A DNA stretch of 64,000 nt from Pseudomonas sp. P5_109 (GCF_034009455.1 NZ_CP125380.1:3547501-3611500), one strand, 5' to 3'. Positions 8,694-17,762 are shown, numbered from the stretch's first letter. Notes: a model not told the origin generated them from the letters alone. Numbers and translations: made by a program.

Positions 8694-8722
8694 AAACGCC
8701 CAATGCGGTGCATCGGGCGTTT
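8694..8722 (-). terminator. Terminator of the sulfotransferase/DHH operon
   Basis: AAACGCCC and GGGCGTTT pair around an inner ATGC/GCAT stem. On the minus strand the hairpin is followed by TGCATTTTAGCG. It lies about 38 bases after the stop of the DHH gene and closes the minus-strand operon; its symmetric AT-rich flanks could also stop converging transcription. Confidence 0.7.
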
Positions 8723-8759
8723 GCGTGAAACAGGTGTAAAAACCCTCCAGAAGATGCTC

Positions 8760-9734
8760 TCAGCAAGTTCTGCACGGATAACTCACGAGCAAGCGATCTG
8801 CAAACCCAGCCAGATCCGCCTCGGCCAACCGGTTGATCCCGGCCGCACGCTTGCGTCCTCCCCCCGTCGCGAACTGACGGCAGAACGCATCTGCCGTCAG
8901 CTCTGCGCCTTCAGGTACACGCAAGCTGAACGTCCAATCACCATCGCCCCTGGCACTGAGCAGGCCAATGGCCTGTCGCGGAGCCTGAGCGGCCAGTTGA
9001 TTGGCCAGCACCCCGCTGACCCGGCGCGCCCATGGTTGCGCCGGCAAGCGATAGAGCCGCGCGCCGTGGCCCTCGCACCATGGCGTCAGGTCTGCGGCGG
9101 CCGCCATGTCCGCGGCATGCCCTTCTCTCAAGGTGGTGAAGCTGGTGCTGTCGCGGATGAAATCCATTGGATTGCGGTAAGGCAACAGTTCGCCGGCGAG
9201 TGCCAACGGATCGAAATGCAGGTCCTCGAGGCTGTCGCCGTAGGCGTTGTAGTTCAACAACTGGCCCAGCTCTTCCAGCGCCACCACTTCATCAGCGTTC
9301 AACCCGTGCCGTTCGGCCAACGTACGCGCCGGACCGGCCAGGCCATCGCCAAACGCGGCGACCACCGCCCAGCGGTGCTCGCGTCCGGCGAGGTAGTTGT
9401 CGACCAGGATGCTGGTGCAGACGTGGGCCGCGGTGTCGATAAATGACTCGAAGGCCGGATGTCGCGGCAGTTCACCGGCATAGTGGTGATCGAAGTAACG
9501 CACCCTGGCACCGGCGTCGAGCAAACGCTGCGTCTGCTCGCGGTTCTGTTCGTGGGCCACGTCCAGCACAGTGACTCGCTCTCCATGAGCGGCCGTGACC
9601 CGGCTGAGCAGTTCGATGTCGCGCTTGACCCCACTGATCAAGCGCACCTCGCGCTCCAGTTCGCCGGCCAGACGCAATTGTTGCAGGGCACAGAGGCCAT
9701 CCGCATCGCCGTTAAAAGCGCAGTGATCAATCAT
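8760..9734 (-). CDS. DHH-family phosphoesterase (candidate pAp phosphatase/oligoribonuclease-like)
   Basis: A 324-residue protein with DHH-superfamily motifs: NGDADGLCA (motif I, residues 8-16), VLDVAHEQN (motif II), FDHHYAGE (motif III), AAFGDG (motif IV) and a C-terminal DHHA1-type glycine motif GGGRKRAAG. In the last motif the histidine usual in NrnA (GGGH) is replaced by arginine. The family includes enzymes that dephosphorylate 3'-phosphoadenosine 5'-phosphate (pAp), the by-product of sulfotransferases. The gene starts 12 bases after the SDR stop in an operon with a sulfotransferase, so a pAp-clearing role is an attractive inference. Related Pseudomonas proteins are often left as unspecified DHH proteins. 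Confidence 0.8.
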   Translation of the reverse strand: MIDHCAFNGDADGLCALQQLRLAGELEREVRLISGVKRDIELLSRVTAAHGERVTVLDVAHEQNREQTQRLLDAGARVRYFDHHYAGELPRHPAFESFIDTAAHVCTSILVDNYLAGREHRWAVVAAFGDGLAGPARTLAERHGLNADEVVALEELGQLLNYNAYGDSLEDLHFDPLALAGELLPYRNPMDFIRDSTSFTTLREGHAADMAAAADLTPWCEGHGARLYRLPAQPWARRVSGVLANQLAAQAPRQAIGLLSARGDGDWTFSLRVPEGAELTADAFCRQFATGGGRKRAAGINRLAEADLAGFADRLLVSYPCRTC

Positions 9735-9746
9735 CTGTCAGGTTCC

Positions 9747-10535
9747 TCAGTGCATCACTTCGCCGCCGTTGGCATCCAGTTGCGCACCGTTGATTGCACT
9801 GGCGTAGTCCGATGCAAGAAACAGCGCCGCCCGCGCGCACTCGTCATCGGTGCGCATGCGCCCGCCCGGAATCCCGGCACTGAATTCGGCACGCACCTGT
9901 TTTTCACTGACGCCCCGTGCGGCGGCGGTCTGGCGTACCAGCGCCTGGACCGGTTCGCCCCACATCCAGCCACACGCCAGGCCGTTGACCCGCAAGCCAT
10001 GCACTGCTTGCTCGCTCGCCAGGTAGCGCACCGTCGCGGCCAGCGCGCTTTTTGATGCGGCATAGGCGGCACCGCCCTGATAAGGCTTGCGCACGCCCAA
10101 GGTATTGATCATGACAATGGCGCCGGCGCCCTGGGTGCGCATTGGCCCCAGCACGGCGCGGCTCATGTTCAACGAGCCCAGCAGATTGACTTCCAGGGCC
10201 TCGCGCAAGGGGGCGTTGTCGCCCTCCTCCACGGCCTGGAAGCCACCATGGGAGAAGGCGCTGTTGATCAGCGCATCGATGCGTCCGAATTGTTCGAGGG
10301 TGGTTGCGGCGAAGTGGTTGCAGGCATCGACATCGGTAATGTCCGTGGGGACGCACAACACCTCGCAGGTGTCGGTCAGCGCCAGGATACGTTGTTGTGC
10401 CTCCAGCAGGCGCCCCTTGTCACGCGCCCCGATGGCAACGGCACGCGCACCTTCGCGCGCCGCTTCCAATGCCAACTTGATACCCAGCCCGGGGCCGACA
10501 CCCGAGACCATCACGACCTTGTCTTTCAACAGCAT
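9747..10535 (-). CDS. Short-chain dehydrogenase/reductase (SDR)
   Basis: A 262-residue classical SDR. The cofactor loop is GVGPGLGIKLA (residues 12-22), followed by INSAFSHGG in place of NNAG, and the catalytic YAASK near residue 160. The C-terminal LDANGGEVMH is typical. It should oxidise or reduce an alcohol/ketone with NAD(P)(H). The start MLLKDKVVMVSG has GGAG-like sequence upstream and the correct family length. It lies between the sulfotransferase and DHH genes on the same strand and could provide the hydroxyl group that is sulfonated. Confidence 0.88.
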   Translation of the reverse strand: MLLKDKVVMVSGVGPGLGIKLALEAAREGARAVAIGARDKGRLLEAQQRILALTDTCEVLCVPTDITDVDACNHFAATTLEQFGRIDALINSAFSHGGFQAVEEGDNAPLREALEVNLLGSLNMSRAVLGPMRTQGAGAIVMINTLGVRKPYQGGAAYAASKSALAATVRYLASEQAVHGLRVNGLACGWMWGEPVQALVRQTAAARGVSEKQVRAEFSAGIPGGRMRTDDECARAALFLASDYASAINGAQLDANGGEVMH

Positions 10536-10572
10536 GGGGAAACTCCTCTTATTGTTATGAACTGCGAAGGTT

Positions 10573-11742
10573 TCAGGCCTGGATATGCCGGGCTCGATAC
10601 TCGGCATAGTCGCGTTGCAATATCGCTTCACTGAGGCCGAACTGGCCGGGGCTGTAGTGATGAACCGCACGTTTTTCACGGCCGTTTGCCTGCAACCATT
10701 GCCCCATGGCCGATCGGGTCTGCGGCGTCAATTCGAGGCCGGCAAATTGATAGATCCTGTCGACCACAGCCTGTGGCTCGGCCACGGTGTCTTCGAAGTG
10801 CACATCAAGGAAGCGCTCCTTGGGCATACGCTCGCGGACCGCCATCGCATGGCGCAATGCACGGGCCATACGGCGGTTCCACTGCTCGCCTACGGCCTCG
10901 GCATCGGCCTTGTCGCTGTAGAGCAACCAGAGGGTATGGATAAAGCTGGCCAGCGAAGGAATGGTTTTCGCCGGTTCGCGGTGGGTGAGGATGACCTGCG
11001 CCTTGGGGAAAACCTCGAACAGCAGCTCCAGGGTATGCAGATGCTGCGGGCTTTTGAGCAACCAGCGACGGCCAGGCTCGATGCCACGACGAGCCTGCTG
11101 CCATTGCAGGAACTGCAGGGTTCGCTTGAGGTACTGATACACCTGGGTCTGATCCTGGGCGTCAAGCCAGGCGGTATAGCTCGGCACATTGACGTAGGAA
11201 TCCATGGCGCACAGGAACGAGTGTTCCATGAGCATGAACTCCTCATCGGGCTGCTCGGCGTCCAACGGGTGGATGGCCAGCAGCTGCGGGAGGAACTCGA
11301 TCATTCCCGCGACTTCGTCGCGTGCCCGGGCGATGCGCTTGAGTGGCTGCTCCAGTGTTTCACCGGGCAAGGGTGCGGGGTAACGGGTTTCCCACCACTG
11401 TGCCTTGCTGAACTGCGGGTCCACCGCCAGCGTGCGCTGCAGCAGCGTGGTGCCGGTGCGCGGCAGGCCGACGATCACCAACGGGTCATCAATGGGTTGA
11501 TCGAGGATTTCCGGGTGACGCCGAAGGTGATCCTCCATGACCAGGCGGTTGACCAGTTGCCCCAGCAGTTTTTCGCGCAACAGGCCCCGTCCGGGGGCCG
11601 ACAGGCTCGCTTCATTGTTCAGGGCGTCAGCCAGTACCAGCAGACCCTGGCGAAAATCGCCGGGACCGAAATCGTCGATTCCCCCAGCACGGGCGCTGGC
11701 TTCGGCCAGCAAGGCATCAAGGGCGAAATCATTGGCGCTCAT
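10573..11742 (-). CDS. PAPS-dependent sulfotransferase
   Basis: A 389-residue protein of the sulfotransferase family. The 5'-phosphosulfate-binding loop VGLPRTGTTLLQ lies near residues 90-101. The 3'-phosphate-binding segment ILTHREPAKTIPS lies near residue 250, and a C-terminal basic tail (NGREKRAVHHYSPGQFGL) is typical. It transfers sulfonate from PAPS to an alcohol or amine of an unknown acceptor. The start overlaps the stop of the upstream DUF1214 gene by 4 bases (ATGA), and the SDR follows 37 bases later. The divergent operon encodes the enzymes that make PAPS, which strongly supports an active sulfonation pathway. Confidence 0.9.
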   Translation of the reverse strand: MSANDFALDALLAEASARAGGIDDFGPGDFRQGLLVLADALNNEASLSAPGRGLLREKLLGQLVNRLVMEDHLRRHPEILDQPIDDPLVIVGLPRTGTTLLQRTLAVDPQFSKAQWWETRYPAPLPGETLEQPLKRIARARDEVAGMIEFLPQLLAIHPLDAEQPDEEFMLMEHSFLCAMDSYVNVPSYTAWLDAQDQTQVYQYLKRTLQFLQWQQARRGIEPGRRWLLKSPQHLHTLELLFEVFPKAQVILTHREPAKTIPSLASFIHTLWLLYSDKADAEAVGEQWNRRMARALRHAMAVRERMPKERFLDVHFEDTVAEPQAVVDRIYQFAGLELTPQTRSAMGQWLQANGREKRAVHHYSPGQFGLSEAILQRDYAEYRARHIQA

Positions 11743-12854
11743 CGCACAAGCTCCTTCAACTCATTGCGTTTGACTACGCGAGTGGTCGGGTGCACGGGAT
11801 GCTTTGCCCCCACCCAGCGCAGGCAGAGGGTGCCATGGGGATGGCTGGCGGTTTCCAGCCAATTTTCCAGGCCGGGATCAAAGCCGCAGAGCACCATGCG
11901 CAAGCGGCCATCGGCGTCCAGGCGCGCCGAGTGCTTGTTCAGGCAGATGCGGTGGTAGCGGTAGTCGAGCGACTCCATCCAGTAGTTGTTGATCTGCACA
12001 TTCCAGAAGTCGCAGTCGGGCACCTGATCAACCTCGATCAGCAATGCCTCGTCTGCGGCCAGGGCCCAGTAGGAGTGGTAATAGAAGATGTTCGGGTCGC
12101 CCCCCACCGACTGGCACAGCGCCTGGTCGGCGGCCGGGAGTTGATTGGGGTGCGCCTGGTAACCCTGGGCCCAATCGGCAAACAATCGGGCGGTGTTCTC
12201 GACGAAACTGCCCACCCTTTGCAGGCTTTGCTGCAAGCGCGGCGCGGTCAGCGGCTCGGGTGCCAGGCCGGCATTCAGGCGCTCTATTCGCAGTTGTGCC
12301 GGTTGCTCGGTGCTGCGGTCGAGAAACGTCTGGCGCACGATCAGGGCATTGCTCTGCGGCTCCAGTCGCAGCCAGTTGCCTTGGGCCGGCGGGCGCTGGC
12401 TGAGGATGATTTCGAAGTTGCCCTCGGCATCCAGCGCCAGTAGCCCGGCATCGAGGAAACCGGTCTGGATCATCTTGCCATCCGTCTCGTAACCCCCTTT
12501 CTGGGAGCCGAAACTGAGGTAGGCAACGCTGCCACGGTGACCGCTGACCCGGTACTCATGCTCGCCGTTCAGGCGTGCATAGCTATACAAATTGTCGGGG
12601 TTGTCAGCGCCAATTTTCGCGGTTTCATGGGACGGGGTGATGAAGCCCGGGAAGTCCGGATCGGCAAATTCCAGGTGCATTTCCAGGGCAATCCGCAGTA
12701 ACCGGGTGAGATAGCGAAAGCCTTCGGCACGGGTCTGCGCATCGGCCGGCGCTTCGCGGCGCAGTATCTGCTCGCCACTGCGGCGCAATTGCTCGCAAAA
12801 GAGGTTCCAGCTCTCACCGCTGAGAACCTCCTGATCGATCCTGTCTGTAACCAT
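11739..12854 (-). CDS. DUF1214-domain protein, first gene of the sulfotransferase operon
   Basis: A 371-residue protein without a signal peptide. The C-terminal third has the DUF1214 pattern: DFWNVQINNYWMESLDY, a DADGRLRMVL strand, then DPGLENWLETASHPHGTLCLRW. The same pattern (FW..N, DG.L, PG..NWL, LR.YW) occurs in the protein at 32601-34091. The N-terminal part is not recognised. The start MVTDRIDQEV is chosen because upstream codons would run through the palindromic promoter. It overlaps the sulfotransferase start by 4 bases. Function unknown; its position first in the operon suggests it acts on the same metabolite. Confidence 0.75.
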   Translation of the reverse strand: MVTDRIDQEVLSGESWNLFCEQLRRSGEQILRREAPADAQTRAEGFRYLTRLLRIALEMHLEFADPDFPGFITPSHETAKIGADNPDNLYSYARLNGEHEYRVSGHRGSVAYLSFGSQKGGYETDGKMIQTGFLDAGLLALDAEGNFEIILSQRPPAQGNWLRLEPQSNALIVRQTFLDRSTEQPAQLRIERLNAGLAPEPLTAPRLQQSLQRVGSFVENTARLFADWAQGYQAHPNQLPAADQALCQSVGGDPNIFYYHSYWALAADEALLIEVDQVPDCDFWNVQINNYWMESLDYRYHRICLNKHSARLDADGRLRMVLCGFDPGLENWLETASHPHGTLCLRWVGAKHPVHPTTRVVKRNELKELVR

Positions 12855-12917
12855 GTCGCTCTCCTCTGTCGGCGGACATCCCGCCGCTGCCAGTGACCTT
12901 AGGGAGTACCCGCTTGC

Positions 12918-12973
12918 CGGTTCTTCGTCCGAGCGGACTAAGCGCCCGCCTAGTCCGCTCGGACGAGGAACCG
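12918..12973. promoter_or_regulatory. Large palindrome in the divergent promoter of the sulfonation operons
   Basis: Two 23-base arms with one mismatch (12918-12940 and 12951-12973) flank a 10-base centre. Each arm itself contains a 12-base interrupted palindrome: GTCCGAGCGGAC at 12927-12938 and GTCCGCTCGGAC at 12953-12964 (the same sequence on the other strand). The region lies between the start codons of the DUF1214 gene (minus) and the SRPBCC gene (plus). Two mirror-image copies of one operator controlling both operons is the simplest reading. A related single copy precedes cysD. Confidence 0.6.
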
Positions 12974-13063
12974 TTTCACCCTGAGCGGCGAGGATCGCGC
13001 CTGAGCCCAAGGCTTGTTCGCGCCGCTGTTCGCGGCGCGCAGTCATCCTCAGAGGAGTTACCC

Positions 13064-13534
13064 ATGACCGCAGAGAAAAACCTGGTCCGTTCAGTGACCG
13101 TGGACATCGCCGCCCCGGCCGAACTTGTCTGGTCGGTACTGATCGACCTTGCCCGTTATCCGCAGTGGAACCCTTACACCGTCAAGGTCGAGTCGAGCCT
13201 GCAATTGGGCGAAGCGGTCAATCTGTTCCTGCCCGATCCTCGCCGGCCAGGTGAGCTGCTGCACGTGATCGAGTACCTGGCGGACTTCGAGCCCCACCGG
13301 TTACTCGCCTGGGAGATGTACGCCAACGCCGACAATCCCGACGCTGCCCGTCGCGAGCAGTTGATCGAACGCACCGGCGCGAACAGTTGCCGCTACCACA
13401 CCACCGACCAGTTCCTTGGCGCGACCGCTGACCAGGTCATGGCCAACCATGGCCCCTGGGTGCAACAGGGCTTCGACGCCGTTGCCCTGGCCCTCAAGGT
13501 CCGTGCCGAGTCGCTTTACGCGTCCGTCGCGTGA
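13064..13534 (+). CDS. SRPBCC-family (START/Bet v1-like) protein
   Basis: A 156-residue protein with the SRPBCC beginning [30 protein letters not shown] and a C-terminal helix ([17 protein letters not shown]). This fold forms a hydrophobic cavity that binds or cyclises lipophilic small molecules. An AGAGGAG ribosome site precedes the ATG. It opens the plus-strand operon with cysD and cysNC and may bind the hydrophobic substrate or product of the sulfonation pathway. The ligand cannot be told from sequence. Confidence 0.85.
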   Translation: MTAEKNLVRSVTVDIAAPAELVWSVLIDLARYPQWNPYTVKVESSLQLGEAVNLFLPDPRRPGELLHVIEYLADFEPHRLLAWEMYANADNPDAARREQLIERTGANSCRYHTTDQFLGATADQVMANHGPWVQQGFDAVALALKVRAESLYASVA

Positions 13535-13554
13535 CCTTCAGCCGCTGTCGCCCT

Positions 13555-13574
13555 CTTCGTCCGAGCAGACGAAG
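13555..13574. promoter_or_regulatory. Palindrome upstream of cysD
   Basis: CTTCGTC-CGAGCA-GACGAAG is a perfect 7-base inverted repeat containing GTCCGAGCAGAC (13559-13570), which differs by one base from the operator-like GTCCGAGCGGAC at 12927-12938. It lies between the SRPBCC stop and the cysD start and may be a further regulator site inside the operon. Confidence 0.5.
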
Positions 13575-13647
13575 AAGCGCCAGTGGCGCTTTACCTACCG
13601 TGACGTCCAGCCGGAGCCCAACCCGGCAGAACTCGAGGAGGTATCCG

Positions 13648-14544
13648 ATGTTGACTCATCTGCAATGGCTGGAAGCGGAAAGCATCCAGATCATCCGCGA
13701 AGTGGTCGCCGAATGTGAAAACCCGGTGATGCTTTACTCCATCGGCAAGGACAGCGCCGTCATGCTGCACCTGGCGATGAAAGCCTTCGCTCCAGGCAAA
13801 CCGCCCTTCCCCTTGCTGCACGTGGACACCACCTGGAAGTTCCGCGAAATGATCGCCTTCCGCGACCAGACCGCTGCACGCCTGGGCCTGGAATTGCTGG
13901 TGCATATCAATCCCGAGGGCGTGGAAAAGGCCATCGATCCCTTTACCCACGGCTCGTCCCTGCACACCGACGTGTGGAAGACCCAAGGTCTGAAGCAGGC
14001 CCTGGACCACTATGGTTTCGACGCGGCTTTCGGCGGTGCCCGCCGTGACGAAGAGAAGTCGCGGGCCAAGGAACGCATGTTCTCCCTGCGCTCCGAACAG
14101 CATCGCTGGGACCCCAAGCAACAGCGCCCCGAGCTTTGGCGCTTGTACAACACACGCAAGCGCAAGGGCGAAAGCCTGCGGGTATTCCCCTTGTCGAACT
14201 GGACCGAGCTGGATATCTGGCAGTACATCTACCTCGAACAGATCCCCATCGTGCCGCTGTATTTCGCCAAGGAGCGGCCTGTCGTGCAGCGCGACGGCAC
14301 GCTGATCATGGTCGACGACGAGCGACTGCCACTCAAGCCAGGCGAAACACCGCAAATGCGCAAGGTGCGTTTCCGCACGCTCGGCTGTTACCCGCTGACC
14401 GGCGCCATCGACAGCGACGCCGACAACCTGCCGGCGATCATTGGCGAGATGCTGGTCAGCCGTACCTCTGAACGCCAGGGTCGACTGATCGACAGCGATT
14501 CGGCCGGTTCCATGGAGAAAAAGAAGCAAGAGGGGTATTTCTGA
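13648..14544 (+). CDS. cysD: Sulfate adenylyltransferase subunit 2 (CysD/NodP-type)
   Basis: A 298-residue PP-loop ATP sulfurylase subunit: [16 protein letters not shown] (pyrophosphate loop, residues about 30-45), [30 protein letters not shown] and the C-terminal [20 protein letters not shown]. With CysN it makes APS from sulfate and ATP. Its sequence (for example [16 protein letters not shown] and [21 protein letters not shown]) resembles rhizobial NodP-type subunits more than the usual Pseudomonas CysD, as far as can be judged by eye. A GAGGAGG site precedes the ATG. It sits with an SRPBCC gene and faces a sulfotransferase operon, so it may be a pathway-dedicated copy. Confidence 0.92.
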   Translation: MLTHLQWLEAESIQIIREVVAECENPVMLYSIGKDSAVMLHLAMKAFAPGKPPFPLLHVDTTWKFREMIAFRDQTAARLGLELLVHINPEGVEKAIDPFTHGSSLHTDVWKTQGLKQALDHYGFDAAFGGARRDEEKSRAKERMFSLRSEQHRWDPKQQRPELWRLYNTRKRKGESLRVFPLSNWTELDIWQYIYLEQIPIVPLYFAKERPVVQRDGTLIMVDDERLPLKPGETPQMRKVRFRTLGCYPLTGAIDSDADNLPAIIGEMLVSRTSERQGRLIDSDSAGSMEKKKQEGYF

Positions 14545-16436
14545 TGAGCGCGCTGAACGAAACCTTCAATGACGAACTGACGCCCTATCTGCAACAGCAA
14601 CAGAACAAGCAGCTGCTGCGTTTCATCACCTGTGGCAGCGTCGACGATGGCAAAAGCACCCTGATTGGCCGCCTGCTCTATGAGTCCAAGGTGCTGTTCG
14701 AGGACCAGTTGGGCCAACTGGAAGCCGACTCGAAAAAACTCGGCACCCAGGGTGACGAACTGGATTTCGCCCTGTTGGTCGATGGCTTGAGCGCTGAGCG
14801 CGAGCAAGGCATCACCATCGATGTGGCCTACCGTTTCTTCGCCACCGACAAGCGCAAGTTCATCGTCGCCGACACCCCCGGCCACGAGCAATACACGCGT
14901 AACATGGTCACTGGCGCCTCGACTGCCGACCTCGCGGTGATCCTCATCGATGCCCGCCAGGGCACACTCACCCAGACCCGTCGACACAGTTACCTGGTGT
15001 CCCTGCTGGGCATCCGCAAGGTCGTGGTCGCCATCAACAAGCTGGACCTGGTGGACTATTCCCAGGCGGTGTTCGAACGCATCGAAGCGGATTATCGCGC
15101 GTTCGCCACGCAGATTGGCTTGCATGACATCCAGTGCATCCCGCTCTCTGCGCTACGTGGCGACAACATGCTTGAAGCCAGCCCGAACACACCCTGGTAC
15201 CAGGGGCCGACCTTGCTCCAGCATCTGGAAAACGTCCCCCTTGAGCAGGCTCGACAAGTCTCGGCCGCGTTCCGCCTGCCCGTACAATGGGTGAATCGGC
15301 CGAACCTCGATTTTCGTGGTTATTGCGGCAATGTCGCGGCCGGCAGCGTCAGCGTCGGTGATCGTATCCGCGTGCTTCCGTCAGGACAGCAGAGTGAAGT
15401 CACTGCAATCCTCGGCAGCGCCGGGCAACAGCAGCAAGCCGTTTGCGGCCAGGCCGTCACCCTGACCCTCAAGGACGAAATCGATATCAGCCGCGGCGAC
15501 TTGATTGCGCTGGCCGATGCTCCGCCGGCCGTTGCCGACCAGTTTGAAGCGACGCTGGTGTGGATGGACGAAGAGCCGATGCTGCCCGGGCGGCCTTACC
15601 TGATGAAGATCGGCTGCCGGACCGTCAGCATGAGCTGCGCCAACCTCAAGCACCGGGTTGACGTGAACAGTCTGGAACACCTGGCTGCGAAAACCCTGGA
15701 GCTGAACGGTATCGGCGTGTGCAACCTGCACCTGGACCGGCCGATCGCCTTCGATGCTTACGCCGACAACCGCGATACGGGTGGCTTCATCATTATCGAT
15801 CGCTTGAGCAACCGCACGGTCGGCGCCGGCATGCTGCACTTTGCCTTGCGTCGCGCGCAGAACGTGCACTGGCAGGCCATCGACGTGAACCGCGAAGCCC
15901 ATGCGACGCTCAAGGGGCAGTCACCGCGAATCCTGTGGTTCACCGGATTATCCGGCGCAGGCAAGTCGACCATCGCCAACCTGGTGGAACGCAAGCTGCA
16001 TACCCTCGGCCGGCACACTTACCTGCTCGATGGCGACAATGTTCGCCATGGCTTGAATCGCGACCTGGGTTTCACTGAAGCCGACCGGGTGGAGAACATC
16101 CGCCGGGTCTCGGAAGTGGCGAAGCTGATGCTCGATGCCGGTCTGATCACCCTGGTGTCGTTCATCTCGCCTTTCCGTGCCGAGCGCGAGATGGCACGGC
16201 GCCTGGCGGGAGACGGTAATTTCCTTGAAATTTTCGTCGATGCGCCGCTGGCCTTGGCCGAACAGCGCGATCCCAAGGGCCTGTACCAGAAAGCCCGGCG
16301 CGGTGAGTTGAAAAACTTCACCGGGATCGACTCGCCCTATGAGCCGCCCGTAGCGCCGGACATCCATATCGATACCCAGAATGAGTCGGCCGAGGTTGCC
16401 GCCGAACGTATCGTCGAGGCGCTGCTGGCACTGTAA
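14544..16436 (+). CDS. cysNC: Bifunctional sulfate adenylyltransferase subunit 1/APS kinase (CysNC)
   Basis: A 630-residue fusion. The N-terminal GTPase (CysN) shows [15 protein letters not shown] near residue 30, [12 protein letters not shown] and NKLDLVD, followed by two beta-barrel domains. From about residue 460 an APS kinase (CysC) follows with Walker [10 protein letters not shown] at about 469, [18 protein letters not shown] and [17 protein letters not shown]. The enzyme drives APS formation by GTP hydrolysis and then phosphorylates APS to PAPS. The start codon overlaps the cysD stop (TGATG). No CysH or CysI is nearby, so the PAPS made here is plausibly meant for the divergently encoded sulfotransferase. 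Confidence 0.93.
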   Translation: MSALNETFNDELTPYLQQQQNKQLLRFITCGSVDDGKSTLIGRLLYESKVLFEDQLGQLEADSKKLGTQGDELDFALLVDGLSAEREQGITIDVAYRFFATDKRKFIVADTPGHEQYTRNMVTGASTADLAVILIDARQGTLTQTRRHSYLVSLLGIRKVVVAINKLDLVDYSQAVFERIEADYRAFATQIGLHDIQCIPLSALRGDNMLEASPNTPWYQGPTLLQHLENVPLEQARQVSAAFRLPVQWVNRPNLDFRGYCGNVAAGSVSVGDRIRVLPSGQQSEVTAILGSAGQQQQAVCGQAVTLTLKDEIDISRGDLIALADAPPAVADQFEATLVWMDEEPMLPGRPYLMKIGCRTVSMSCANLKHRVDVNSLEHLAAKTLELNGIGVCNLHLDRPIAFDAYADNRDTGGFIIIDRLSNRTVGAGMLHFALRRAQNVHWQAIDVNREAHATLKGQSPRILWFTGLSGAGKSTIANLVERKLHTLGRHTYLLDGDNVRHGLNRDLGFTEADRVENIRRVSEVAKLMLDAGLITLVSFISPFRAEREMARRLAGDGNFLEIFVDAPLALAEQRDPKGLYQKARRGELKNFTGIDSPYEPPVAPDIHIDTQNESAEVAAERIVEALLAL

Positions 16437-16449
16437 AGCCAATGAGCAC

Positions 16450-16481
16450 AGCGCTATACCGGCATGTAACGGTGTAGCGCT
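16450..16481 (+). terminator. Hairpin terminator after cysNC
   Basis: AGCGCTATACCG / CGGTGTAGCGCT form a 12-bp stem (one G-T pair) with an 8-base loop, 13 bases after the cysNC stop. A weak pyrimidine tail (GCCTCTATC) follows. It probably separates the cysNC operon from the LuxR-type gene. Confidence 0.55.
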
Positions 16482-16589
16482 GCCTCTATCACATAGCCCG
16501 GCAAGCTGCCTAAGCCAAACGGACGATTTTCCCGCCAGGGACGCGATCAATACTCGAATGACAAAAACAAGCAGTAGTGAGGCGCATAC

Positions 16590-17762
16590 ATGACCCTCCC
16601 TTTTCCGGTCTGCAAGGACCTTCCTCCAAATACCGACATTCCCTCTTCAGAGCTCAGCAGCCTGCTCGCCCTGGTCTATCAAGGCCCCCTGGAGTCCACA
16701 CCCTGGTCCGGCCTGCTGGAAAACCTGCGCCAGCGTTTCGAGGTCAGCTTCTTCACCCTGGTGCTGCGCAACCCCGACCATGAACGGCCAGGGCTGATCG
16801 TCAATGCTTCGATTCATGGGCCCCAGCTGCCTGGTGAGCCGTTCTACAGCGAGCAGTACTACGCAATCTGCCCCTTCATCGACTGGCCTGTGGACCAGGT
16901 GGCCAGTGCCGATCAGGTACTTGGCAGCGATGCCTGGCTCGCCCACGACTTCTACCGTAACTATCTGCAACCACTGGATCTGCGCCATGTTCTGGTCGCC
17001 AACATGCACACGCCCACGGGCATGCACTGCGCCTTGTTCGCTTGCCGCAACCACGCCAGCCGAGACTTCGATACAGCAGAAATTGCCCTGATTCGTCTGC
17101 TTTTGCCGCACCTGCAACAAGCGGTGGACCTGCATTCGGCGGTAGAGCAACTGGACTCCGAACGCCAACTCTATGCCGCGACCATTGACCGTCTGATGGT
17201 GGGCACGGCGATCCTCGACGAAGACGGTCGAATGATGCGCTGCAACCGCGCCGCCCAGCGACTGTTCGACAGCCGTGACGGCCTGGAATGCCGGCACGAC
17301 AAGCTTTGTGCCTTCACCAGCCAGCAGAACCGCAGTGTGCAGCAAGCCATCCAGGCAGTGTTGAAACAACGCCAGCGTGGTCTCGATGACATCGAGGTGT
17401 TGGCCCTGACCCGGCCAAGCGGCGAGATGCCACTCAATCTACTGCTGCGCCCCATCCCCATGAGCTATCAAGCCCGCAACGGCGCGCGACGGCCGGCCGT
17501 AGTGGTGTTCATCCGCGACCCGGCGGACTCACCCCAGGCATCGCGTAACCTGCTGCGTAGCCTGTTCCAGCTGACGCCGACAGAAACGGAAGTGGCCATG
17601 CTCGTCATGGACGGGCAAACCCTCGATGAAACAGCCCATGCACTCGGGGTTTCTCGCAACACGGTGCGCGCCCATCTGCGCGGCGTGTTCGCCAAGACCG
17701 GCGCCACCCGCCAGGCGCAATTGGTCAAGACACTGCTCAACAGCGTGGCGTCGCTCGGGTAA
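16590..17762 (+). CDS. LuxR-family transcriptional regulator with PAS-like sensor region
   Basis: A 390-residue regulator. The C-terminal LuxR/GerE helix-turn-helix is clear (LTPTETEVAMLVMDGQ, LDETAHALGVSRNTVRAHLR, FAKTGATRQAQLVK, residues about 320-385). A central PAS-like segment (TAILDEDGRMMRCNRAAQRLF) lies near residue 205. The N-terminal part is not assigned. Regulators of this shape stand next to catabolic clusters for hydrophobic compounds in Pseudomonas. It lies directly downstream of the cysNC operon and is the best candidate to bind the GTCCGAGCGGAC palindromes, but this is inference. Confidence 0.85.
   Translation: MTLPFPVCKDLPPNTDIPSSELSSLLALVYQGPLESTPWSGLLENLRQRFEVSFFTLVLRNPDHERPGLIVNASIHGPQLPGEPFYSEQYYAICPFIDWPVDQVASADQVLGSDAWLAHDFYRNYLQPLDLRHVLVANMHTPTGMHCALFACRNHASRDFDTAEIALIRLLLPHLQQAVDLHSAVEQLDSERQLYAATIDRLMVGTAILDEDGRMMRCNRAAQRLFDSRDGLECRHDKLCAFTSQQNRSVQQAIQAVLKQRQRGLDDIEVLALTRPSGEMPLNLLLRPIPMSYQARNGARRPAVVVFIRDPADSPQASRNLLRSLFQLTPTETEVAMLVMDGQTLDETAHALGVSRNTVRAHLRGVFAKTGATRQAQLVKTLLNSVASLG

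Noticed and set aside
13020..13038. GCGCCGC/GCGGCGC hairpin upstream of the SRPBCC gene
   Set aside because: A 7-base GC-only stem is expected by chance in such DNA; it lacks a partner site elsewhere.
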